From: Proteiniphilum saccharofermentans
GTDB lineage: Bacteria > Bacteroidota > Bacteroidia > Bacteroidales > Dysgonomonadaceae
DNA: 64,000 nucleotides
Assembly: GCF_900095135.1 (NCBI RefSeq)
Contig: NZ_LT605205.1
Coordinates: 2,046,001-2,110,000 of the forward strand
Reading direction: 5' to 3'
Positions 7,983 through 16,152 of the stretch are shown here, piece by piece. Made by a program: the position numbers and the translations under genes. Below the pieces are notes generated by a model that ran no database searches, had not been told where the DNA came from, and saw only the letters and a program-made list of their open reading frames with translations. How positions within the stretch are numbered: the stretch's first letter is position 1; each line of letters begins with the position of its first letter.

Positions 7983-8582
7983 TTATTTTAAGTTATACCA
8001 TTTAAATTGCCCGCAAATGTCGCAGTCCGTGGATTTCATTGATTTAGGGACTTCTTCACAACCGTAACACTCTCGTTTAAATTCTCTTAGTGCATATCGC
8101 ATTCCTTTTCTTAATTCCCACTCCTTGAGGTAATGCTTAGAGTCTTGCTCTATTCTTGACTTATGTTTTGTGTTCTCAATGTTGTACTCTTTTTCAAGTT
8201 CATCGAATGTGCTGGGAGGGAACTGTCCCAATTTTTTAAAGTTGTCCGCTAAAACGCTGTATTGCTGAGAAGCTTCAATTGAATAAGCAAATTCATCATC
8301 CCATTTAAAAACTACTGCAAAAACTGAGATAATTAACTGGGCAATCGTCAATGGTACGGCTAAAGAAATTGCTAAAGCTAAATAATCCGAGTTATACCCA
8401 TAGGCGAGAGCAGTTCCACCAATTGCTGTTGGGACAACAATTCCTGAAGCTTTCAATAGGTTTACCCACCTCCCATATTTCTTAGATCTGTTGTCAAAAA
8501 TGTAGCCTTTGCCGAACGTATGTAAAGCACCATTCCAGCATTCTTGTCTTAGTTTGTCTATTTTTTGTTGTTCTGTCTCCAT
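7983..8582 (-). CDS. SLATT-like mobilome CxxCx(11)CxxC membrane protein
   Basis: A 199-residue protein with two adjacent transmembrane helices (about residues 42-63 and 66-92), a following amphipathic helical region, and cysteines C172, C175, C187 and C190 in a CxxC-x11-CxxC pattern at the C-terminus. Two close helices plus helical tails are the SLATT layout, a class proposed to form pores in nucleotide-signalled immunity; the cysteine spacing matches a family known from mobile elements. It sits 41 bp after a PLD nuclease gene and 5 bp before a small CPCC protein gene. A defence role is plausible but not shown. Confidence 0.72.
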   Translation of the reverse strand: METEQQKIDKLRQECWNGALHTFGKGYIFDNRSKKYGRWVNLLKASGIVVPTAIGGTALAYGYNSDYLALAISLAVPLTIAQLIISVFAVVFKWDDEFAYSIEASQQYSVLADNFKKLGQFPPSTFDELEKEYNIENTKHKSRIEQDSKHYLKEWELRKGMRYALREFKRECYGCEEVPKSMKSTDCDICGQFKWYNLK

Positions 8583-8623
8583 TCGCTATGTATTCCTGCT
8601 AATTAAACCTGGTGAGGAATTTT

Positions 8624-9397
8624 TTACTTCGTTAATCTCCTATATTCTATTGAATACTTAGTTGCTTGTTTTGGATCGTTCTCAACGGTTATATTTTCAT
8701 CATTTCGAAATTCAGCATTATCAGACCAGTTATAAGAACCTGTAATTACAATTTGATTGTCAACTACACAGAATTTATTATGCATTAGTCCGCCTCGTTG
8801 TCCTTTTTTTATTTTAACATGTGGTAATTGTGTAATATCCACCCCGTGTTTTTTGTTTATTCCGTCATAATAAATTGCAAGCTTCACATCAAGACCTTGT
8901 TGGTGTTTTTCAACCAATTTTTCAAATAGAACGTTATTTGTAAACCAAGCCATTACAACTATTATTGAAACTTCTGCGGCATCAAGAGCTTTTAATATTC
9001 TATTTTGAATATCTTGAAAATGAGCTTCATTAAATACTGGTTGTGCGTTATGAACTATTCCTCCCTGCACTTTTAGATTTCCGTTCAAATTTTCGATTCC
9101 AAAGCTTTCTGGATCAAGTATTTCAGTCAAATTGTCCACTATTTCAGGATTGTCATTCACAACTTTATTCAATAGTTCTCTTAAATTGTTGCTGTCATTT
9201 AGCTCAGACAATCTCTTTTTAACATATTCTGTTTTTGATGGTCTCTGTCCATTTCTTTTTCCTATATCTGGTAATCCTAGTTCATCGTAAATATCCCTTA
9301 TTCCATAATTATTGAATAGGTTCACAATCTCTCGCCCGGTTAAGTTACTTACAATGAATGGAGCTATTTTTTCAATAGCGTAAGGTGATATTTTCAT
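8624..9397 (-). CDS. PLD-family nuclease with helical N-terminal domain
   Basis: A 257-residue protein. Residues 1-90 are all-helical and resemble small N-terminal modules of bacterial immunity effectors (TGREIVNLFNNYGIRD). Residues 115-255 are a single phospholipase-D domain with the HKD motif in the MHNKFCVVDNQ...GSYNW segment (about residues 205-224), the form found in dimeric Nuc-like endonucleases. There is no signal peptide, so it should act in the cytosol on nucleic acid. It is the first gene of a three-gene cassette whose core lies 31 bp upstream of the ATG. Confidence 0.8.
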   Translation of the reverse strand: MKISPYAIEKIAPFIVSNLTGREIVNLFNNYGIRDIYDELGLPDIGKRNGQRPSKTEYVKKRLSELNDSNNLRELLNKVVNDNPEIVDNLTEILDPESFGIENLNGNLKVQGGIVHNAQPVFNEAHFQDIQNRILKALDAAEVSIIVVMAWFTNNVLFEKLVEKHQQGLDVKLAIYYDGINKKHGVDITQLPHVKIKKGQRGGLMHNKFCVVDNQIVITGSYNWSDNAEFRNDENITVENDPKQATKYSIEYRRLTK

Positions 9398-9422
9398 TTA
9401 GTTACTTCTTTTTTCATATTGC

Positions 9423-9551
9423 TGCCAACGTTGGCGGTATGAAAAGTTGCCGATTGCGGGCGATTACCTATCAAGCTACACAAAAGTTGAAGCGGGCTAC
9501 AACCCTTGAATAACCTACTGTCCCGGCAATTTTTTATACCGCGTGTTAGGG
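9423..9551 (-). other. attC-like recombination site 4
   Basis: A 129-bp imperfect palindrome with R'' CCCTAAC (9551-9545) and R' GTTGGCA (9429-9423) on the minus strand. Arms gcggtatgaaaagttgccg (9434-9452) and cggcaattttttataccgc (9524-9542) pair at 17 of 19 positions. It is closely related to site 1, sharing the gcggtat...gttgccg arm and a cctatcaag loop segment. The ten bases after its R' (GTTGGCAGCA) are the exact complement of the R'' region of site 3. Confidence 0.83.
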
Positions 9552-9559
9552 CACGTAAT

Positions 9560-11116
9560 TTATTCATTTTTAATCATTTCACTCAAATCAATTGTTACAA
9601 AACTCTTGTCTTGTGTGTCATATAAAGTATTACCAATCAGGAAGGCATTTGAGGTCGCATCAATTTCAGCAATTCTTTGTCCAGTATTATTAATAACCAA
9701 AGTCTTTTTATCTTTTGCAATAAACTTAAAATTCTTTGTTCTCAAATAATAAATACTTAAATCATCGTATTCTATTGTTTTTGAAATATTTAATTCGCTG
9801 TCAATGGATAATGTTTTACCTTGACTTGTAAAAACAAATACTTTGGTGGAATCAGATTGTGGAAGACTCATTAAATCTCCATTTTGATTTGTAATAAATA
9901 CTTGATTACCTACAAAATATTTTAGTTCTCCAACATTGTCTTTCGGAAAGTCTTTTTCAGCAATCAAATTCCCAGTTTCCATTGAATACTTTGAAATTCT
10001 GTTTTTAAATACTAAAAAGATTTCTCTGTTTTGTATCTGATAACTGAGAATAGGGTCGTCTTTTACATTTATTAATGATAAGTATTTCTGTTTACCAGTC
10101 TGTCTATCAAATGCCGCAAAGAAGGGCTTACCAAAATCTAATTGTCTGTAACCCATAAATGCCATTCCCTTATTAATCATAAATATTACGCTATCATTCA
10201 TGAAGATAGAAGATTTACTTGCTAAGTCGTTTGAAAATGGGAACTTCCATATTGTTTCACCTGATTGTTTGTCGATTTTTACAAGTTGTTCTTTTGAAGC
10301 CAAATATATACTGGAACTGTCAGTTATAGTATTAGATACCAAATCTCTTACTAAATCATGTCCAGTAGACATAACGAATGTGCCTGTAAGCAAACCTAAA
10401 CCAACTCCAACCGCATTTGCAGCAGCTGTTCCTGTGTAATCTTTTTTTCCTGTAATCGTGTTGTAATCCCAGCCTTTTCCCGTTTTTATATCTATTGAAT
10501 GTAATCCAGCAGCAACAACAATCATTGTTGAATCATTTGTGTAAAAAACATCATTCCAACCATATTCTCTATTTAAATCTCTTTTCCAAAGTACATTGCC
10601 ATTTTTTAAATCAATTCCTTCAAGTTCATTGGAATATCCAGTTGAGCTTTTGAATTTGTATCCGATGCCAATATTATCAATTGGGTCAACAAAGTATATG
10701 TTGTTTTTAACTTCCCAAAGTTCATTTCCAGTAATAATATCAAGACAATAACTTTTATTAGCAACGGTATAAATCATTGTGTTACTGAATTGCTGTAGAT
10801 TGCTTGACTGGTAAGCAATCTTTTTACTCCATAATACTTTTTGATTTTTAATGTCATATTGGATAATATTTCCAGTATTGCTAAGCCATTTTTCTTTTCT
10901 AAGTCCACGCAATTGAACAGTTAAAAATCCATTTGTTGTATCAATAAATGTTTCATGAATTCTTTCAGGAAATACGTATTCTAAACCTTTTATTTCAGAG
11001 CTATCGATAAGGCTTTTGCCTAATGTTTTCTCATTACTCAATACATTAATTTGATTCTTTTGGCTAAATCCAGTTAGCGAAATTAAAAGTAAAAGTCCTA
11101 ATACTATTTTTCTCAT
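9560..11116 (-). CDS. Exported PQQ-type beta-propeller protein
   Basis: A 518-residue protein with a clear N-terminal signal peptide (MRKIVLGLLLLISLTGFSQ). The body is built of repeated blades with the aromatic signature seen in PQQ-like quinoprotein/BamB propellers: VLWSKK, NELWEV, VLWKRD and ETIWKF, each about 40-50 residues apart. A glycine/alanine-rich stretch (about 226-240) interrupts the blades. Such propellers are periplasmic or outer-membrane-facing protein scaffolds; no PQQ-binding or catalytic residue can be named. It is the first cassette gene beside the recombinase, its ATG about 48 bp downstream of the presumed promoter and core site. Confidence 0.75.
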   Translation of the reverse strand: MRKIVLGLLLLISLTGFSQKNQINVLSNEKTLGKSLIDSSEIKGLEYVFPERIHETFIDTTNGFLTVQLRGLRKEKWLSNTGNIIQYDIKNQKVLWSKKIAYQSSNLQQFSNTMIYTVANKSYCLDIITGNELWEVKNNIYFVDPIDNIGIGYKFKSSTGYSNELEGIDLKNGNVLWKRDLNREYGWNDVFYTNDSTMIVVAAGLHSIDIKTGKGWDYNTITGKKDYTGTAAANAVGVGLGLLTGTFVMSTGHDLVRDLVSNTITDSSSIYLASKEQLVKIDKQSGETIWKFPFSNDLASKSSIFMNDSVIFMINKGMAFMGYRQLDFGKPFFAAFDRQTGKQKYLSLINVKDDPILSYQIQNREIFLVFKNRISKYSMETGNLIAEKDFPKDNVGELKYFVGNQVFITNQNGDLMSLPQSDSTKVFVFTSQGKTLSIDSELNISKTIEYDDLSIYYLRTKNFKFIAKDKKTLVINNTGQRIAEIDATSNAFLIGNTLYDTQDKSFVTIDLSEMIKNE

Positions 11117-11159
11117 ATTTATTCAGTTAAATGCTGTCGGTTTCTTTTTCTATTATGTG

Positions 11160-11183
11160 CCCTAACGCACAAATATACGCAAT
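11160..11183 (-). other. attI-like primary recombination site
   Basis: On the minus strand the core GTTAGGG (11166-11160) is preceded by an AT-rich block, GCGTATATTTGTGC, of a 21-bp sequence that recurs at 13008-13028. The two copies are identical up to GTTA and then differ, as expected if the recombinase-side half is fixed and cassettes are inserted at G^TT. There is no long palindrome on the recombinase side, unlike the attC-like sites. The GTTAGGGCAC core region is the exact complement of the R'' region of site 4, marking 9429-11165 as one cassette. Confidence 0.7.
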
Positions 11184-11198
11184 AATATTAAAAAACAA
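11171..11198 (-). promoter_or_regulatory. Probable cassette promoter inside the attI-like site
   Basis: TATATTTG (11178-11171) matches the Bacteroidota sigma-A -7 box TAnnTTTG and points into the array. A TTG lies at 11198-11196, giving a 17-nt spacer, two shorter than usual. Transcription would start near the GTTAGGG core, about 45 bp before the first cassette ATG. This is the position expected for an integron cassette promoter. Confidence 0.5.
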
Positions 11199-11354
11199 TC
11201 ATTTGTTTCAATAAAAATTAAAATAAGTCATACCTCTATGTGAATCAGTTGATTGAAAACAGATATTTTGTTGCGTATTTCGAATTATTATACTATCTTT
11301 CGACTCCAAAAGAGGTTTGAGAGTACATATTTAACATATCTGAAATACGCAGTT

Positions 11355-12428
11355 ATGGATTTTAGAGATAAAAGATATCATTTTGAGCCGGGTGAATATA
11401 ATGGCAAGCGGGTGATTTGGATTAGGTTCGAAAAAGACAACCAACTTATTTCCTATCTGCGCAATCATACAAAAGCAAGATGGTCAGCATCGGAGAAATC
11501 ATGGTATATTACCGATAACCGATATTATCGTGAGTTGTTTGGTTTGAAGCCGGTGATTGCCGGTAAAGAAGTCCTGAGAAAAATTCATGCTAAAAACCTA
11601 CCAGCTCTAAAACGGTTTCAGGAACAGATAATACTGAAAGGGTACAGCGAAAATACGCTTCGAACCTATACGCTGGAATTTGCTCAATTGCTGTACATCC
11701 TTAAATCGTATCCGGTTGATGAGCTTACTCCTGATCGGTTACGTGGTTATTTTCTTTATTGCCACCGGACGCTGAAGTTGTCGGAAAGTGAAATCCATAG
11801 CCGTATCAACGCAATAAAATTCTACTATGAACAAGTGTTACACCGTGAGAAAATGTTCTTTGATATTCCACGTCCCAAAAAACCGCAGACACTTCCAAAA
11901 ATGCTCAATAAGAAGGAAGTGCAAAAAATTATTGAAGTTACCCAAAATCCGAAACATAGACTGATGTTGAAACTTGCTTATGGTATGGGATTACGTGTCA
12001 GCGAACTGGTCAGCCTGAAAATTTCGGATATCGACAGTACCGCCATGTTAGTCCGTATAGAACAGGGTAAAGGAAAAAAAGACCGTGTAGTTCCCCTCCC
12101 GGAATCAGTACGACTTGAAGATATGCGAAGTTATTACAAGGACTATCGTCCTAAAATATATCTCTTCGAAGGACAGCATGAAGGGCAATATTCCATCCGG
12201 AGTGCCCAACAAGTTTTTAAATCGGGATTAAAAAAGGCTGGAATCAAAAAACAAATCGGCATACATGGGCTGCGCCACAGTTATGCCACACACCTGTTGG
12301 AAACCGGTACTGATATACGTTTTATCAAGGATTTGCTTGGGCACCAATCCGTTAAAACGACCGAAATCTATACACACGTTACCGATCTGTCGAAGTCAAA
12401 AATAAAAAGTCCGCTCGATTCCTTGTAA
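11355..12428 (+). CDS. Tyrosine recombinase, XerC/D-integron-integrase type
   Basis: A 357-residue recombinase from the ATG at 11355; a TTG-initiated extension to 11253 is open but less likely. An N-terminal domain with RWSASEKSWYI (about 44-54) is followed by a SAM-like core-binding domain (about 85-175) and a catalytic domain with R214 (GMGLRVSEL), K239 (GKGKKDR), H304-x-x-R307 (HGLRHS), H330 (LLGH) and the Y339 nucleophile (EIYTHV). It ends KSPLDSL, very like integron integrases. The gap between the lysine and HxxR motifs is only about 60 residues, as in XerD, so the extra helix of classical IntI is absent. It is divergent from the cassettes, with the attI-like site between them. Confidence 0.93.
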   Translation: MDFRDKRYHFEPGEYNGKRVIWIRFEKDNQLISYLRNHTKARWSASEKSWYITDNRYYRELFGLKPVIAGKEVLRKIHAKNLPALKRFQEQIILKGYSENTLRTYTLEFAQLLYILKSYPVDELTPDRLRGYFLYCHRTLKLSESEIHSRINAIKFYYEQVLHREKMFFDIPRPKKPQTLPKMLNKKEVQKIIEVTQNPKHRLMLKLAYGMGLRVSELVSLKISDIDSTAMLVRIEQGKGKKDRVVPLPESVRLEDMRSYYKDYRPKIYLFEGQHEGQYSIRSAQQVFKSGLKKAGIKKQIGIHGLRHSYATHLLETGTDIRFIKDLLGHQSVKTTEIYTHVTDLSKSKIKSPLDSL

Positions 12429-12434
12429 GAATAT

Positions 12435-12564
12435 TTATAGCGGAATAAGCCAGGCTGCATAAATATGGCTTGCCAGACCGAGTAACACAAACAGATGAAA
12501 AACGGTATGGACAAATTCCTTTTTTGCCGTGGTAAAGATACAAAAAAATCGATGGCATGACGCC
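12435..12564 (-). pseudogene. Hemolysin III-like C-terminal remnant
   Basis: On the minus strand two frames together read VMPSIFLYLYHGKK and then EFVHTVFHLFVLLGLASHIY, ending AAWLIPL and a stop at 12435. The His-rich HTVFHLFVLLG...H pattern resembles the last helices of hemolysin III/YqfA (PAQR-like) proteins. The frame changes in a run of A/T bases near 12525-12530, and nothing recognisable remains upstream. A decayed gene beside the recombinase is the simplest reading. Confidence 0.45.
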
Positions 12565-12613
12565 AAGTAGTCATACTCAAAATAATTACCAAGCATAATA
12601 CTATTTTTCCTGC

Positions 12614-12651
12614 AACTCCAAAACTTTATTCCACATATGGAGTTATTTTTT
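12614..12651 (+). terminator. Possible terminator after the recombinase gene
   Basis: AACTCCA (12614-12620) and TGGAGTT (12638-12644) form a 7-bp stem followed by ATTTTTT. It lies about 190 bp after the recombinase stop codon. Confidence 0.4.
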
Positions 12652-12724
12652 AAACTTATCATTTTTTTTGTTTTTCTCTGCTCTAACGGCTTCGCAGATT
12701 TTGCCCTCATTATCTTCATCTACT

Positions 12725-12922
12725 TTATCTGCTGCCCGGTTGATTTAGTCCGTCTGTATTTAAATCGTTTTGTTCTTTAGCTTTTCCCCAAAGTTCTTCA
12801 TCTGTAAGATTGGTCTCGACCAATTCAATGGGCATTCCTCCATCGTTTATAATGGCAACTTCATATCCTTCAATGGGCTCGTAAGGACCTAAAAGGGTTT
12901 CCTGACCTTGAATTGCTGTCAT
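12725..12922 (-). CDS. Small hypothetical protein, possible cassette relic
   Basis: A 65-residue acidic ORF (core PIEGYEVAIINDGGMPIELV) with no family I recognise. It starts 86 bp inside the second attI-like site (13008-13028), in the same position relative to that site as the beta-propeller gene has to the first, so it may be the remaining gene of an old cassette. No attC-like palindrome closes it; a lone CTCTAAC box at 12681-12687 is the only hint. It may be noncoding. Confidence 0.4.
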   Translation of the reverse strand: MTAIQGQETLLGPYEPIEGYEVAIINDGGMPIELVETNLTDEELWGKAKEQNDLNTDGLNQPGSR

Positions 12923-13007
12923 TAGATTTTCGACCTTGAAAGCAATGTGCGGATTATTTTTAGGTCGGGTGGCGAGGGAATTGCGATAGTTATGTTACCA
13001 TTGCCGG

Positions 13008-13028
13008 TAACGCACAAATATACGCAAT
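13008..13028 (-). other. Second copy of the attI-like 21-bp site
   Basis: This block is identical to 11163-11183, including the TATATTTG -7-like box, and on the minus strand runs into GTTACCGG instead of GTTAGGGC. The core forms a short palindrome GTTACC-ATTGCC-GGTAAC (12995-13011 region). An inverted repeat ATTCTAT/ATAGAAT follows at 13027-13042. It implies a duplicated or earlier integration platform on the far side of the recombinase. Confidence 0.65.
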
Positions 13029-13067
13029 TCTATGAATAGAATATTTGAAAATTGCAATATAAATTAA

Positions 13068-13177
13068 GATGATCCGTAAATACTCCTAAATGTCTGTTTT
13101 TTTATGTGAATCCAGCTTGCGTTAGGTTTGCAAATGTAATGACCATATTATGTGAATCTGACGTTTTACGGATGATC
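13068..13177. repeat. 110-bp element bounded by 13-bp inverted repeats
   Basis: GATGATCCGTAAA (13068-13080) and TTTACGGATGATC (13165-13177) are inverted repeats with one mismatch. Inside are two direct copies of TATGTGAATC (13103 and 13149; a third lies upstream of the recombinase at 11237) and a GTTAGGT core-like box at 13121-13127. It could be a small non-autonomous element or part of a decayed recombination site. Confidence 0.45.
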
Positions 13178-13224
13178 ATTCAATTAAAATAAGTCTCCCT
13201 CGTTTTGAGACAGTTGATTCCTAC

Positions 13225-13262
13225 AAGACAACCGCGAAATCTATACACATGTGAGTGACCGA
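13225..13262 (+). pseudogene. Remnant of a second tyrosine recombinase C-terminus
   Basis: AAG ACA ACC, two extra bases, then GAA ATC TAT ACA CAT GTG reads KTT/EIYTHV, matching the nucleophile-tyrosine region KTTEIYTHV of the intact recombinase, also at DNA level (gaaatctatacaca identical). The following codons do not reach an SPLDSL-like end and the upstream part is gone. It supports an earlier or duplicated recombinase locus. Confidence 0.55.
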
Positions 13263-13463
13263 TCAGAAAATTCCTGCCAAAAAGTCAGATACTATGCTTT
13301 GGCAAAGATTTTGACCGATTGGTGTTGTGCATTCAGGCGTGAGTATACTTTCTAATACTCATAGTCTTGAATGGCTCCATTGTAAGAACTTTGTCTCTTG
13401 ACGTTTGTTTTTAATATAGTCCGGAGCACTTGCATGACACGATTTGAAGAAAGGAGAAAATAT

Positions 13464-16052
13464 ATGAACTTTAATAATTTTACAATAAAAGCCCAGGAGG
13501 CGGTACAGAAGGCTATCGAACTGGCACAGGGAAACAATCAGCAGATGATTGAGCCGGCACACCTGCTCAAAGGGGTGATGCTGGTAGGCGAAAATATAAC
13601 CAGTTTTCTGTTTCAGAAACTGGGTGTAAATCCTCAAAATCTGGAGAGAGTGCTCGACAAGGAAATTGAGTCTTTTCCCCGTGTATCAGGTGGCGACCCG
13701 ATGTTAAGCCGGGAGACTAATGCCGTTTTCCAGAAAGCGAACGATTTCACCAGCAAGATGGGTGACCAGTTCGTATCGCTGGAACATCTGCTGTTAGCAA
13801 TCCTGGATGAAAAGAACAGTGCATCTCAGATGATGAAAGATGCGGGCATTTCACTGAACCAGTTGCAGGCAGCTATTCAGGATTTACGTAAAGGACAAAA
13901 GGTGACAAGCCAGTCGGCCGAAGATACTTACCAGTCGCTGGGCAAATATGCTGTGAATCTGACCGAACGTGCCCGTAACGGTAAACTTGACCCTGTTATC
14001 GGACGTGATGAAGAGATCCGTCGTGTTTTGCAGATCCTGAGCCGGCGCACAAAGAACAATCCTATCCTGATCGGTGAACCGGGAACAGGGAAGACTGCGA
14101 TTGCCGAAGGATTGGCATACCGTATCGTGCGGGGTGATGTACCGGAGAACCTCAAGAGCAAACAGATATATTCTCTGGATATGGGAGCGCTGATTGCCGG
14201 TGCAAAATATAAGGGTGAGTTCGAGGAACGGTTGAAGTCAGTAATCAACGAAGTGGTGAAGTCGGATGGAGAGATCATCCTTTTCATTGATGAAATTCAT
14301 ACGCTGGTCGGTGCCGGAAAGAGTGAAGGCGCAATGGATGCCGCCAATATCCTGAAACCTGCCCTGGCGCGTGGTGAATTGCGTGCTATCGGAGCTACTA
14401 CGCTGGATGAATACCAGAAGTATTTTGAAAAGGATAAAGCATTGGAACGTCGTTTCCAGACAGTGATGGTGGACGAACCGAGTGAATCGGATACAATCTC
14501 GATCCTCCGTGGGTTGAAAGAAAGGTACGAAAACCATCATAAGGTACGTATCAAAGACGAAGCGATTATTGCTGCCGTACAACTGTCGAGCCGCTATATT
14601 ACGGATCGTTTCCTGCCTGACAAGGCGATCGACCTGATGGACGAGGCGGCCGCCAAACTGCGTATGGAAGTCGATTCTGTTCCTGAAGAGCTGGACGAGA
14701 TCATGCGGAAAATCAAGCAGTTGGAGATCGAACGTGAAGCAATACGTCGTGAAAATGATACCCAGAAAGAGGAGTTACTTACCAGGCAGATTGAAGATTT
14801 ACGTGCCGAAGAGTCGGAATATAAAGCCAAATGGCAGTCTGAAAAAGAAATTATCAACAAGATCCAGCAGGACAAGATCGACATTGAAAATGCCAAGTTT
14901 GAAGCAGAACGGGCCGAGCGCGAAGGTGATTACGGTAAGGTCGCTGAATTACGTTATGGTACGATCAAGGAGAAAGAGACTGAGATCGAAGAACTGCAAA
15001 AACAGTTGCATGAACGCCAGGGTGGACGTGCGATGATTAAAGAAGAGGTGGATGCTGAAGATATTGCCGATGTAGTATCGCGGTGGACCGGTATTCCGGT
15101 GAGTAAGATGCTGCAGAGCGAACGAGAGAAACTGCTTCATCTCGAAGAAGAACTTCATAAACGTGTTGTCGGCCAGGAGGAAGCTATCTCTGCCGTAGCT
15201 GACGCAGTGCGGCGTAACCGTGCCGGATTGAGCGACCCGAAACGTCCTGTCGGTTCTTTCATCTTCTTGGGTACAACGGGTGTTGGTAAGACGGAGTTGG
15301 CGAAAGCGCTGGCAGAATACCTCTTCGATGATGAGAATATGATGACCCGTATCGATATGAGCGAGTATCAGGAGAAATTCAGTGCTACCCGGCTGATTGG
15401 AGCACCTCCGGGATATGTGGGGTATGATGAAGGTGGACAACTCACTGAAGCGATCCGTCGTAAACCCTATTCAGTGGTATTGTTTGATGAGATTGAAAAG
15501 GCCCATCCGGATGTGTTCAATATCCTGTTGCAGGTGCTGGATGACGGCCGGTTGACCGATAACAAGGGTAGGGTGGTGAATTTCAAAAATACCATTATCA
15601 TCATGACCTCTAACATGGGGTCGAACCTGATCCGTGAGAATTTTGAAAGGATCACTCCTTCGAACCGTGAAGAGATTATCGAAAATACCCGGAATCTGGT
15701 GATGGATATGCTGAAAAGAACTATCCGCCCGGAATTTTTGAACCGGATCGACGATATTATTATGTTTGCTCCGCTAAAGGAGGATGAAATCGAACAGATT
15801 GTCCGTATCCAACTCGGTGCTGTAGGAAAAATGTTGTCGGAGAACGGTATCGAACTGAGGTACACCGACGAAGCGGTCAGAAGCATTTCTGTAGCCGGTT
15901 TTGATCCTGAGTTCGGAGCACGTCCCGTGAAACGGTTGATCCAGCGCAAGGTGCTGAACCAGCTTTCGAAAGACCTGTTGGCAGGAAAGGTGGATAAGAC
16001 AAAACCGGTCATTATCGACGCCATCGACGATACGGTCTTTTTCAGGAATTGA
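13464..16052 (+). CDS. clpB: ClpB protein disaggregase
   Basis: An 862-residue Hsp100 chaperone that, with DnaK, resolubilises aggregated proteins in the cytosol. The N-terminal Clp repeat domain (about 1-145) leads to AAA1 with Walker [16 protein letters not shown] (about 205), a coiled-coil middle domain rich in E/K/R (about 410-530, marking ClpB rather than ClpA/C) and AAA2 with Walker [16 protein letters not shown] (about 605). The ATG at 13464 is chosen because it gives the family N-terminus [13 protein letters not shown] and has AAGGAG seven bases upstream; an upstream in-frame start at 13398 would add 22 unrelated residues. It is the first clearly chromosomal gene after the island. Confidence 0.97.
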   Translation: MNFNNFTIKAQEAVQKAIELAQGNNQQMIEPAHLLKGVMLVGENITSFLFQKLGVNPQNLERVLDKEIESFPRVSGGDPMLSRETNAVFQKANDFTSKMGDQFVSLEHLLLAILDEKNSASQMMKDAGISLNQLQAAIQDLRKGQKVTSQSAEDTYQSLGKYAVNLTERARNGKLDPVIGRDEEIRRVLQILSRRTKNNPILIGEPGTGKTAIAEGLAYRIVRGDVPENLKSKQIYSLDMGALIAGAKYKGEFEERLKSVINEVVKSDGEIILFIDEIHTLVGAGKSEGAMDAANILKPALARGELRAIGATTLDEYQKYFEKDKALERRFQTVMVDEPSESDTISILRGLKERYENHHKVRIKDEAIIAAVQLSSRYITDRFLPDKAIDLMDEAAAKLRMEVDSVPEELDEIMRKIKQLEIEREAIRRENDTQKEELLTRQIEDLRAEESEYKAKWQSEKEIINKIQQDKIDIENAKFEAERAEREGDYGKVAELRYGTIKEKETEIEELQKQLHERQGGRAMIKEEVDAEDIADVVSRWTGIPVSKMLQSEREKLLHLEEELHKRVVGQEEAISAVADAVRRNRAGLSDPKRPVGSFIFLGTTGVGKTELAKALAEYLFDDENMMTRIDMSEYQEKFSATRLIGAPPGYVGYDEGGQLTEAIRRKPYSVVLFDEIEKAHPDVFNILLQVLDDGRLTDNKGRVVNFKNTIIIMTSNMGSNLIRENFERITPSNREEIIENTRNLVMDMLKRTIRPEFLNRIDDIIMFAPLKEDEIEQIVRIQLGAVGKMLSENGIELRYTDEAVRSISVAGFDPEFGARPVKRLIQRKVLNQLSKDLLAGKVDKTKPVIIDAIDDTVFFRN

Positions 16053-16103
16053 ATTGTAAAGTGGAAAGGTGGAAAGGATATGCAATGTGCTAATGTGATG
16101 ATG

Positions 16104-16134
16104 TGGTAATTAGTAATTAGTAATTAGTAATTGG
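16104..16134. repeat. 7-bp TAATTAG tandem repeat
   Basis: Four consecutive TAATTAG-type units in the gap between convergent clpB and trkH. The same array is found in opposite orientation at 45733-45762. Confidence 0.7.
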
Positions 16135-16152
16135 AAATTCGAAATTGAAGTT

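Noticed and set aside
11253-11354. N-terminal extension of the recombinase
   Set aside because: It begins with TTG and its 34 residues do not resemble the known N-terminus; the ATG at 11355 gives a better start.
1-13260. Prophage or conjugative element
   Set aside because: No structural, terminase, relaxase or Tra genes are visible; the repeated palindromes with mixed cargo fit cassettes better.
13398-13463. Upstream extension of clpB
   Set aside because: The extra 22 residues are unlike any ClpB N-terminus and the ATG at 13464 has its own AAGGAG.
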